Part shown: in pieces, positions 35,566-42,696 of the stretch | Numbering within the stretch: position 1 is the first letter of the stretch | Layout: every line of letters begins with the position of its first letter | From: JBCBDX01 sp039822005 | Lineage (GTDB): Bacteria; Pseudomonadota; Alphaproteobacteria; Rhizobiales; Rhizobiaceae | DNA length: 64,000 nucleotides | Direction: 5' to 3' | NCBI GenBank assembly: GCA_039822005.1 | Contig: JBCBMZ010000010.1 | Location: 18,198-82,197, forward strand | The notes under the pieces: model-generated | The model's input: only the letters and a program-made list of their open reading frames with translations | Database searches by the model: none | Told to the model about the DNA's origin: nothing | Translations under genes and position numbers: made by a program

Positions 35566-36595
35566 TCTTCTTCTCTTTGTGCTCTTTTTCCCAAATCTTG
35601 TGTTAGCCCAGGGCTTTGCCGGCATGGGCACGGATGCGCAGGGCTTTTCGGTGCCTGAGCGGGGCAAAGTCTTCTCTTTCCCCGCCGATCACGGGCCCCA
35701 TCCCGATTTCCGCATTGAGTGGTGGTATCTGACAGCCAATCTGACCGACGAAGCTGGCGACATCTATGGGCTGCAATGGACGCTATTCCGTTCCGCTTTG
35801 GAACCAACCGAGCGCGAAGGGTGGCAATCGCCACAAATCTGGTTTGCCCATGCAGCAGTGACAACGCCGGAAAACCATTGGTCGACCGAACGATTTGCGC
35901 GCGGCGGCATCGGACAAGCTGGGGTGACGGCTGAACCATTCCAGGCCTGGATTGACGAATGGCACCTGATGGGGCCGAATTTCGATGAATTGGAGTTACG
36001 CGCTTTCGGTCCCGACTTTGGATATGAAATGCGCTTGGCCGCTGAAGGCCCTTTGGTCTTTCAGGGAGATCGCGGCTATTCGGTCAAATCTGCCAGCGGG
36101 CAGGCGAGCTATTACTATTCGCAACCCTTCTTCAAGATCAGGGGCACACTGAAGTTGCCCACTGGCAACGTTGCAGTTTCCGGCGATGCCTGGCTCGACC
36201 GAGAATGGTCATCACAACCATTGGCAGACAATCAATTGGGCTGGGATTGGTTTTCGCTTTCATTCAACAGCGGTGAAAAAATGATGGGCTTCCAATTGCG
36301 CGAGGTCGGCGGCACATCATTTACTGCCGCAACATGGATTACGCGTGAGGGAGAAACGCAGGCCTATCTGGACGGTGCGTTTGCAGCCGTGCCGCTGGAA
36401 ACAACCGACGTTGAGGGCCGAAGCATTCCCACGCGTTGGCGGGTTACGCTACCTGATAAGGATGTCGACGTGACCGTGTCGGCGATCAACAAGGATGCGT
36501 GGATGAATGTCAGCATTCCCTATTGGGAAGGTCCGGTTGGCATCTCGGGCAGCAGAACCGGGAGCGGATATCTTGAAATGACAGGATACGAGTAG
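35555..36595 (+). CDS. AttH/CrtC lipocalin-like secreted protein
   Basis: About 346 residues with a cleavable signal peptide (residues 1-19, ending VLAQG). The body carries the two lipocalin-like domains of the AttH/carotenoid 1,2-hydratase family: HPDFRIEWWYLTANLTDEAG near residue 50, then a DAWLDREWSSQPL block and GWDWFSLSFNSGEKMMGFQL near 230. Members next to FtsX-type ABC genes are the AttH component of AttEFGH-like systems rather than carotenoid enzymes, and no carotenoid gene is present. ATG 35555 overlaps the permease stop; a TTG six bases earlier is less likely. Probably periplasmic. Confidence 0.88.
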   Translation: MKASLLLFVLFFPNLVLAQGFAGMGTDAQGFSVPERGKVFSFPADHGPHPDFRIEWWYLTANLTDEAGDIYGLQWTLFRSALEPTEREGWQSPQIWFAHAAVTTPENHWSTERFARGGIGQAGVTAEPFQAWIDEWHLMGPNFDELELRAFGPDFGYEMRLAAEGPLVFQGDRGYSVKSASGQASYYYSQPFFKIRGTLKLPTGNVAVSGDAWLDREWSSQPLADNQLGWDWFSLSFNSGEKMMGFQLREVGGTSFTAATWITREGETQAYLDGAFAAVPLETTDVEGRSIPTRWRVTLPDKDVDVTVSAINKDAWMNVSIPYWEGPVGISGSRTGSGYLEMTGYE

Positions 36596-36649
36596 GCAAA
36601 AAAAATGAGCTCACTTCTTTAAAAGACTGGCTGATCTAAAGTGCGGCGA

Positions 36650-36856
36650 TCAGTTTTGAGACTTCCTAGGCCGCCAAGTGCCCAAACAGGCTTGGCGCGA
36701 GGCCTTCCTGCCCAACATAATTGGCGCCACTAAAATCATGGTCAGCCGTGTTGGCGCCGGGAAAAGCCAGCCACCGAATGCCGACCCTAAGCGCGGCACG
36801 TATAAAAAAAGAACTTCAAACTGAGACACTACCGAATTTTTCGCCTTTCGTCTCAT
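36650..36856 (-). CDS. Candidate small protein divergent from the PqqD gene
   Basis: A 68-codon frame on the minus strand with AGGAG six bases before ATG 36856 (another ATG three bases earlier). The product is basic at both ends with a hydrophobic, Pro/Gly-containing centre (GSAFGGWLFPAPTRL). No family recognised. The only support is the ribosome binding site and position opposite the PqqD-like gene; it could be chance. The rest of the 36596-37004 spacer shows nothing recognisable beyond the PqqD ribosome binding site. Confidence 0.25.
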   Translation of the reverse strand: MRRKAKNSVVSQFEVLFLYVPRLGSAFGGWLFPAPTRLTMILVAPIMLGRKASRQACLGTWRPRKSQN

Positions 36857-37004
36857 CATTTGCTCCTGAGATAGCAATGATGAGCCAAAACCACTTGCTT
36901 AAGCAATCAGCCCTGTCTGTCCATCAGGCGCTGACGGGGAACATAATTGAAATGCGCAACCGACCTGATTATAGCGGTAACAGCTTTTCCCGGAGGCATT
37001 TATC

Positions 37005-37286
37005 TTGGACATCATGAACAAGAAAATCACAATCGCCCAAAACGCATCTTTCCGAGCGATGGGCGATGAAGGGGTGATCCTCCGTACCGACACCGGCCAG
37101 CTTTACTCGACCAATGCAACGGGAACAGACTTCTTCGAACATATCTCAAATGGCGCCAGCACGAACGACGCCGTCGCAGCATTGGTTGATATTTACGATG
37201 TGACCGCCGATGTGCTTGTCAAGGACTTGGCCGAGATGGTGGTGGAACTTGAAGCTGAGGGTGTATTGGTTGTCGAAGACGCCTAG
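37005..37286 (+). CDS. PqqD-family RiPP recognition element protein
   Basis: 93-residue PqqD-fold protein. In RiPP pathways this fold (the RRE) binds the leader peptide and delivers it to modifying enzymes. Visible features are the beta-strand start (ITIAQNASFRAMGDEGVIL), the TGQLYSTNATGTDFFEHI turn-helix and the C-terminal helices ending EAEGVLVVEDA. The start is TTG 37005, eight bases after GGAGG; ATG 37014 is too far from that site. It overlaps the B2 gene by 17 bases. No pqq genes are present, so it does not serve PQQ synthesis; it resembles the B1 protein of lasso clusters or the PqqD member of 'HPr-rel-A' systems. Confidence 0.88.
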   Translation: MDIMNKKITIAQNASFRAMGDEGVILRTDTGQLYSTNATGTDFFEHISNGASTNDAVAALVDIYDVTADVLVKDLAEMVVELEAEGVLVVEDA

Positions 37287-37683
37287 CCCAGCCGAACTAC
37301 AAATGCGGCGAAGGATTTTTTGGCATGCGAAGCTGCTGCCGGCGCATGTGAGGCGCAAAGACATGCAATCGCTGCTGCGCTATCTTGATGTAGAAGCAGA
37401 CAGTCGATTCGCGACGTTACAACCCGATCAAATTGCTAACTGGGTTATCCGCGCGACAAGAAAGCCGTGGTTCATGCGAAACCGGCGTTGCCTTCGCCAA
37501 GGGCTTCTTGGTACGCGGTTTATGCGATTGGCAGGCTACGATCCTCATCTTGTATTCGGCGTGAGCACGAAATCTATTCAAGCGGCGAGCGTGAGCGCAC
37601 ATTGCTGGGTAGAGCTTGATGGCGTACCCGTGCTCAATGACGCACAGGGCATGGAAGAAGTCTATCGGTGGCCGGGCGTATGA
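37270..37683 (+). CDS. Lasso-type leader peptidase (B2, transglutaminase-like)
   Basis: 137 residues from TTG 37270. The catalytic triad of McjB-type leader proteases is complete: Cys74 in RRCLRQGLLG, His111 in AHCWVELDG and Asp124 in VLNDAQG, with LVFGVSTKSI between as in the family. It would cut the leader from a precursor peptide bound by the PqqD-like partner. Start choice is uncertain: TTG 37270 has GAGGG eight bases upstream, GTG 37261 and ATG 37303 are alternatives. It overlaps both neighbours, so the three proteins are made together. Confidence 0.88.
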   Translation: MSKTPSPAELQMRRRIFWHAKLLPAHVRRKDMQSLLRYLDVEADSRFATLQPDQIANWVIRATRKPWFMRNRRCLRQGLLGTRFMRLAGYDPHLVFGVSTKSIQAASVSAHCWVELDGVPVLNDAQGMEEVYRWPGV

Positions 37684-38705
37684 GCGAAATTCGCAAATAC
37701 TTTGAACTCCATACCGGCGTGCTTAAGTTCACAGTGGACGAAGATGTTTCTTACTTAAGTGAGGCCGCAGACTTAGGCTGGTATTTGACGCCACTAGACA
37801 CTTCTCAACCACCCGGTCGACCCCTCGTTAAATTGCGCCTTCGTGCGTTACCGGACACTTGTGATCTGCTCAAAATTGGGAGTGAACGTCGAAAAACGCA
37901 TACAGGCATTACCGTAGGCTCGGACAGCCGGAGACCGGATGGGCCATGGGTCATCATAGAAGACAAAGTTGGCTTGCGTCTGTTGGACCAGGGTCACTGC
38001 GAAATATGGGCTGATACCCTATCGGAAGAAACGCCGTCGGCGGTTAAAAACGCCATAATTTTCGCGCTGTCTCATACGATGACGGGCTTGGGTGGGAACC
38101 TGTTACATGCGGCATGTTTGATGACGCCAGACCGTGAAAGCGTGATCGTTGTGCAGGCGCCCAGCGGTACCGGTAAAACCACCACGTCGATGGCGTTGGC
38201 TCTGAATGGCTTTGCCGTCACAGGGGATGATACCACCAGCTTGATCCGCGAAACGAGCGAAAATGGTTCAATCACGGCATGGGGCGTTCCCCGGGCCGCG
38301 AAGGTTCACCGCAAAACCGTGGCGATGTTGCCCGGCCTCGCCGCGCTTGTTTGCGACACGAAGTGGAACCATGAGGATGAGCAAGCTATTGAGCGCAACG
38401 CTTTAATCGAAGCAGGTCTCGGCGCTATAACGGAAAGGGCGCTTCCCATTAAAGCCGTTATTTCGCTTGCCAAGCCGGAGAACGACGCAGACATCGAGCC
38501 TAGTCTGACAATGCCGATTGATGCACTCACAAAATTGCTAGAAGATAATTTGTCGGCAGGTGCGGAAGGCTTCTTCCCCACCCACGATGATTTGTTCACG
38601 ACCTTGTCTGAATTGGTTGCCAAGGTGCCGACGTTACGTGTCCCAGTAAATGGCTCTCCAAAGGATGTTGCTACTAGGATCGCATCGTGTGTTGCAGCCC
38701 TTTGA
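37680..38705 (+). CDS. HprK-like serine kinase
   Basis: About 341 residues starting at ATG 37680, which overlaps the B2 stop (ATGA). The C-terminal half has the HPr kinase/PEP-carboxykinase fold: P-loop QAPSGTGKTTTSMAL near residue 160, then VTGDDTTSLI with the paired Asp expected for metal and catalysis. The N-terminal half does not look like the HprK sensor domain. Similar kinases occur in some lasso clusters, where one phosphorylates the C-terminal Ser of the peptide (paeninodin), and in 'HPr-rel-A' gene sets of unknown function. No HPr or PTS gene is nearby. I infer a peptide or carrier substrate. Confidence 0.82.
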   Translation: MSEIRKYFELHTGVLKFTVDEDVSYLSEAADLGWYLTPLDTSQPPGRPLVKLRLRALPDTCDLLKIGSERRKTHTGITVGSDSRRPDGPWVIIEDKVGLRLLDQGHCEIWADTLSEETPSAVKNAIIFALSHTMTGLGGNLLHAACLMTPDRESVIVVQAPSGTGKTTTSMALALNGFAVTGDDTTSLIRETSENGSITAWGVPRAAKVHRKTVAMLPGLAALVCDTKWNHEDEQAIERNALIEAGLGAITERALPIKAVISLAKPENDADIEPSLTMPIDALTKLLEDNLSAGAEGFFPTHDDLFTTLSELVAKVPTLRVPVNGSPKDVATRIASCVAAL

Positions 38706-38710
38706 GAGCG

Positions 38711-39697
38711 CTATGCGCTATGCCCAATTTGGCTCCAGCGAAATAGATGCCTCCTCACTCGCGATGGCCAATAATCCCGAAGGTGCGCATTAGTGACAGC
38801 GTTCCGCGTTAGGATGGCCGGTATCTGTGTTAATCTTGATAACGCGCTGATGGTTTTCTCCGGCACGGCGTCTGGAAACAGTGCAGTCATCAGTTTCGCG
38901 CTACTCGCCAACTCGTAAGTGATCTTGAGGTCACCCGCCCGTCTGATTGCTTCCCGCACCTGATCCCCGCCAAGATGGCGCATCGCTTGGAGTACGTCGA
39001 CTGCGAGTTTGAGACTGTGGAATTTGTGTCCAACCGAGCCATGGATAACAGCAGTCATGAGGTGCTCGACGGCTTGGTCAATGTCGGCGGCTTGGACCTC
39101 GATTTGTTCAAATCCGTATGTGACGCGACGGCGCAAAGCTGGCTGATGGACAAGGTCGGTATGAACTTCGACCAGTACGTATTTCACGCCCGGCAGTATC
39201 CACTTCTGCTCGCGATAGCGCTCTTCACGGTGTGAGCGCGTTTCGTCCGCCGATTTATATCCCAGCGCTTGCATCACATGGGCAACATCGCCCAGTCTAT
39301 CCGGCGGCAGGACGAAATCCAAATCGGTAAAGGGGCGGTCAGAGACATTTGGATACAGATCCTTCGCGAACGCGGCGCCCTTGACCAAACGGAATGGTAT
39401 CGCTTGCTCTTCAAATCCAGCCCGAACTTTCGCGCCCTCGCTCTCAAGCGCGAGCGTCACAATCGTTGCTAGGCGCAGATGCTCTTCCAGCGAGTGCAAA
39501 ACGTCTCGCCACCGATCAGACAATTCCGTGAGGGCTGCTTTTAGTTTTCGTGTCACTATTGGCGATATACCGTGGTATTCCACCAACTCTCGAAATTGTG
39601 TTGGGTCAAATATGTTGAAGTGCGCAGCGCCGGATTGAACCTCGGGATCGGCAAGATGACATAGCGCGGTCTGCTGGAAAGGATCGAGCCTGCGCAC
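38711..39697 (-). CDS. Nucleotidyltransferase family protein
   Basis: 328-residue member of the uncharacterised nucleotidyltransferase group (NTP_transf_5 type) that recurs beside PqqD/B2/HprK-like genes. The key segment is FRLVKGAAFAKDLYP followed by RPFTDLDFVLPPDRL (about residues 102-132), with the metal-binding Asp pair in TDLDF. A VEVHTDLVHQP block supplies another acidic residue near 175. It could add a nucleotide to a peptide, protein or sugar. It is the last gene of the minus-strand ligase operon and ends five bases from the convergent kinase gene. Confidence 0.82.
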   Translation of the reverse strand: MRRLDPFQQTALCHLADPEVQSGAAHFNIFDPTQFRELVEYHGISPIVTRKLKAALTELSDRWRDVLHSLEEHLRLATIVTLALESEGAKVRAGFEEQAIPFRLVKGAAFAKDLYPNVSDRPFTDLDFVLPPDRLGDVAHVMQALGYKSADETRSHREERYREQKWILPGVKYVLVEVHTDLVHQPALRRRVTYGFEQIEVQAADIDQAVEHLMTAVIHGSVGHKFHSLKLAVDVLQAMRHLGGDQVREAIRRAGDLKITYELASSAKLMTALFPDAVPEKTISALSRLTQIPAILTRNAVTNAHLRDYWPSRVRRHLFRWSQIGHSA

Positions 39698-39709
39698 TGT
39701 CGAGACCCC

Positions 39710-39952
39710 CTATTTGTGCTGTATGTTCTGGTCGAGGAATACGGCGATGGACGGCACGGAATTCAACTGAAAAATCTGCTCGACCGGTATGCCGCCACCA
39801 ATACACTCTTCCACGGCGAGCATGATGTTGATGTGCGCGACGCTATCCCACAATTCGGATGTGTCCGACGATACGCTTTCATCGATCATGTCCGGTTGGA
39901 CATGCAAAGCTTCGGCGACAATCTTCTTGGCGATCTGGCTCCCGCCCATCAT
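39710..39952 (-). CDS. Acyl carrier protein
   Basis: 80-residue four-helix carrier. The phosphopantetheine attachment Ser is in ELWDSVAHINIML (about residue 37), written DSV rather than the usual DSL, and the flanking acidic helix LAVEECIGG fits. It would carry an acyl group activated by the adjacent AMP ligase. The ATG shares one base with the GNAT stop (TAATG), so the two are translationally coupled. The fatty-acid synthesis ACP is expected elsewhere; this one is dedicated to the cluster. Confidence 0.88.
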   Translation of the reverse strand: MMGGSQIAKKIVAEALHVQPDMIDESVSSDTSELWDSVAHINIMLAVEECIGGGIPVEQIFQLNSVPSIAVFLDQNIQHK

Positions 39953-40548
39953 TACGCTTCCTCGGCCCACTGACGCGCGAGCTTTTGCAACTTCTCTCCG
40001 CGCAAGGTGAAAATCAAATAGTCGGCGAACTCGCCTCGAAACTCATCGACTGCAGCCTGATAGAGTGTACCGACATGGTCAAAGCCAAGCTTTTGGTAGT
40101 TCAAAATAGATCCAAAGTTGCGTGCATAAACCTTGTTTGAAACCTGGCTGATGTGCCCCCCCAAAACCATGCGCGCGATGATCTCGCGGCGGACTTCCGG
40201 CACCACGTTTTTGCCATACCAGCCCATATTACCAATGATGACTTCCATAGTTGCATAATGAGTTTTGGTAATGGTTGTGGTGTGAATGCCGACCGTTTCA
40301 CCACCGTCTTTAGCGATTATTTCATGGTAAAAGCGGCGCTTCCTTTTGCTACGCTTTCTCGACTTGAGCACTTTCCAAAAGGATGGTGGTTTAGCGGTCG
40401 AAACGAATGTGCGTCTTACGTCTTCGATTTTGAAGTAAGCATGCTCGAGTTTCGCCAGACGCAAACGACCAATTGGCTTAAGCTTAAATCTCTCAGTTTC
40501 AAATTCCCGGATTGCTGCATCGATGTCAGGGTATGGGTTTTCAGTCAC
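39952..40548 (-). CDS. GNAT family acyltransferase
   Basis: About 198 residues with a RimJ/RimL-type pattern: ERFKLKPIGRLRLAKLEHAY near the start, YHEIIAKDGGETVGIHTTT (strands 2-4), and the acyl-CoA binding stretch ending with a YARNFGSILNYQKLGFDHVG helix typical of RimL-like enzymes. The start is GTG 40548, overlapping the ligase stop by eight bases; the longer frame upstream only shadows the ligase. With an ACP and an acyl-AMP ligase beside it, the acyl donor may be acyl-ACP instead of acetyl-CoA. The acceptor amine is unknown. Confidence 0.8.
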   Translation of the reverse strand: MTENPYPDIDAAIREFETERFKLKPIGRLRLAKLEHAYFKIEDVRRTFVSTAKPPSFWKVLKSRKRSKRKRRFYHEIIAKDGGETVGIHTTTITKTHYATMEVIIGNMGWYGKNVVPEVRREIIARMVLGGHISQVSNKVYARNFGSILNYQKLGFDHVGTLYQAAVDEFRGEFADYLIFTLRGEKLQKLARQWAEEA

Positions 40549-41959
40549 GCTCGGCACCCACCAATTGATCGCGCACCTTGCCCCGCTGGATTTTTCCACG
40601 TTCATTGCGCGCTATCGCATCTACCACAAATAGCTTGGCCGGAACTGCCTCTGCGCGCACCTGTGTGCGGCACCATTGAACGACCTCCGCACTCTCAAAT
40701 CTGGCGCCTGCTTTCGGCGATACGACGATGGCTGCAGCCACTGCTTCGCCGGCAGCGCGATCCGGTATGCCGAAAGCACATGCTTCCATGACTGAAGGAT
40801 GGCGTTCCAACATCATGTCAATTTCTTCCGCTTGTACCTTCAATCCACCGCGATTAATCTCAAACTTCGTGCGACCGACCAGCGAGAGCGCGCCTTCTTT
40901 GTCCAACTCGCCAATATCACCGGTTTGAAACCATTCACCTTGAAAGGCTTCGGCTGACGCCTCGGGCTGTTTGAAATACCCGGTCATTATGGTTGGTGTC
41001 TGCACGAGCACTTCGCCTCTTCCGGTTGCTCTTACAGCGCCGTGGTCATCGCTTATAGCGTAGCGCCCGCCCCAGATTGTTCCGACGTAACCATCACGTG
41101 CCTTGCTGTCGTCCAATGCGCCGCCGCCGATCCAGTTGGCCGTTTCTGTCATGCCAAACAAATTCCACACGTTGCGCGTGCCGCACCAGTCCGCAATCCT
41201 CTCCCATTGCTTTATCGACAAAGGCGCCGAGCCGACATGGACACGCTCAAGTTCATTGTCGATCTTTTTTGACATCCGCACGGCCATCTTCCAGAATGTA
41301 GGCACCGAACTCATGAAAGTGATGCGGTATCTTTCCAAAATATCGGAAAACCCAGCGATCTCGGCAGGTGACGGACTAGCCCACAAAACCAGATGGCCAC
41401 CGGCCAGAAGCGGCGTGAGACAGTTTCCAATCAGGCCGTGTCCGAAAAAAACCGGCAATACGCACAGGCTCGTGCGCATCGCGTTGGCCCCGATATACGC
41501 GACGTTCAAATCCACTCTGGCCTGCAGGCCTCTGCGGGTATGGACGATGCCTTTCGGAACGCCTGTTGTGCCCGAAGTCATCAGGACGAGCGCTGGATCG
41601 TCCAAAGCCGAATGTACGCCGGGTTCACCGGTTGAAAAGCTTGTGAGTAGATGAGGGCCACGTTCATCAATCCACACCTGCGCGCTCGTAGTTTCGATAA
41701 TATTGGTGCGTTCAAATTCACTCACACCGGGGTTAATCAGTACGGCGACACCGCCCAAATTCCATACGCCAAAGAGCCAGAACAATGCATCGGCGGCATA
41801 AAGTGTTGCAATAATGCAAACACACGAGCGCCCAACGCCAATTCGCTTCAATACTTCTGATCTTCGGGTTGCCTGATCACAGATGTCCACCTGTGCCCAT
41901 GATTGGCCCGTACGTGCATCCGTTAAACGCGCTGCCTGCGGGAAAAGTTCAGGAGACAT
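40541..41959 (-). CDS. Acyl-AMP ligase (ANL superfamily)
   Basis: 472-residue adenylate-forming enzyme. Core motifs: LVLMTSGTTGVPKGIVHT (P-loop, about residues 127-144), NLFGMTETAN, WFQTGDIGELD, and the C-terminal lysine in NERGKIQRGKV that is required for adenylation. It would activate a carboxylic acid with ATP and load it onto the ACP encoded two genes downstream. Its size is that of small aryl/short-acyl ligases; the specificity cannot be read off. First gene of the minus operon (ligase, GNAT, ACP, nucleotidyltransferase) and divergent from the putative precursor peptide gene, 290 bases away. Confidence 0.9.
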   Translation of the reverse strand: MSPELFPQAARLTDARTGQSWAQVDICDQATRRSEVLKRIGVGRSCVCIIATLYAADALFWLFGVWNLGGVAVLINPGVSEFERTNIIETTSAQVWIDERGPHLLTSFSTGEPGVHSALDDPALVLMTSGTTGVPKGIVHTRRGLQARVDLNVAYIGANAMRTSLCVLPVFFGHGLIGNCLTPLLAGGHLVLWASPSPAEIAGFSDILERYRITFMSSVPTFWKMAVRMSKKIDNELERVHVGSAPLSIKQWERIADWCGTRNVWNLFGMTETANWIGGGALDDSKARDGYVGTIWGGRYAISDDHGAVRATGRGEVLVQTPTIMTGYFKQPEASAEAFQGEWFQTGDIGELDKEGALSLVGRTKFEINRGGLKVQAEEIDMMLERHPSVMEACAFGIPDRAAGEAVAAAIVVSPKAGARFESAEVVQWCRTQVRAEAVPAKLFVVDAIARNERGKIQRGKVRDQLVGAERD

Positions 41960-42249
41960 GGTCGTGACCTTTTAAACACACCCGGCTGCACATATCGAAA
42001 AACCAAAGGCAAATCCTCATGGCTTCCATTGACACTGATTACCGCAAGTGTACGCATTAGCCAACTGAGCGAAGCGTGGCGTTTCTTTGTAAGAAGACGT
42101 AATACAAACCGAAGTTCGCGAAACGCTGGCTCTAATCGCTGCTGAGAGGCGCAAGTTGCCAGTGCGCCTGTCTCGAACGGCATTACATCTCAAGGGTCAG
42201 GGATCGACCCGCACGCCGATAAGGTCGACTTGAAACTAGTGGGGACACA

Positions 42250-42360
42250 ATGAAAAAAACTTACGAAAAACCGACTGCGAAAAAGCGTGAATTGCTTGCT
42301 TCGATCACTGCAGTTAAAAAAGTGCCGATTCCCGGCAGCGCTTCGCAAGACGCAATTTGA
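42250..42360 (+). CDS. Putative RiPP precursor peptide, 36 aa
   Basis: A 36-codon gene with GGGGAC five bases upstream of its ATG. The peptide begins MKKTYEKPTAKKRELLASIT and continues AVKKVPIPGSASQDAI. The Tyr5-x-x-Pro8 pair is the element PqqD-type RRE domains recognise in lasso leaders. The Thr20-Ala21 pair is where B2 proteases cut (Thr at position -2). That predicts a leader of 21 and a core of 15 residues containing Ser30, Ser32, Asp34 and two Lys. The core has no Asp/Glu at position 7-9, so a lasso ring is not expected. It lies between the ligase operon and the formyltransferase gene. Confidence 0.65.
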   Translation: MKKTYEKPTAKKRELLASITAVKKVPIPGSASQDAI

Positions 42361-42696
42361 GGGATTAACTCGCTCAGCGGTTTGAAGGCTGTGAACTGGT
42401 GAAATCGGTTTCAATGTGAGTTGATTCTTGAGTTAAAGATTTACAAAACACCGGCTCTGGGTACACGCAAATCGCAGTGATAAAAAACACTTACGGAAGT
42501 GTTTGCTGTAGCAGGGCGCGGCGGAAATTATCGCAGTAAAAATGCTATTTGAACGTTCCTCGAAAAAGTGGAAAGCGCTCTGGCCTGACCGAGGGCCATT
42601 TTCTGTTATAAGAGCTAAGATTTACCGACTTTTGTCCGTACCGAGAGCCGCATCCAACCGACTGGAAGAGCGCGGCCGCGGAATTTGAACTTGCGA
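42361..42696. other. Spacer after the precursor gene
   Basis: 336 bases with no further gene. It contains a perfect 8-bp hairpin at 42485-42504 (arms AAACACTT/AAGTGTTT, loop ACGG), preceded by A residues on the plus strand; as a terminator it would act on the minus strand. The promoter of the formyltransferase may lie in the AT-rich 42420-42480 part. Confidence 0.35.

Noticed and set aside
36721..37017. 98-codon plus-strand frame before the PqqD gene
   Set aside because: Unordered product and it runs through the PqqD ribosome binding site.
41923..42183. 86-codon minus-strand frame upstream of the AMP ligase
   Set aside because: Weak ribosome binding site, overlaps the ligase start, unordered product.
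42190..42414. 74-codon minus-strand frame over the peptide gene
   Set aside because: No ribosome binding site and Ser/Phe/Cys-rich product; it is the antisense shadow of the peptide gene.
42485..42504. 8-bp hairpin as a terminator
   Set aside because: The T-run would follow on the minus strand, where no gene ends nearby; left as a structural note in the spacer entry.
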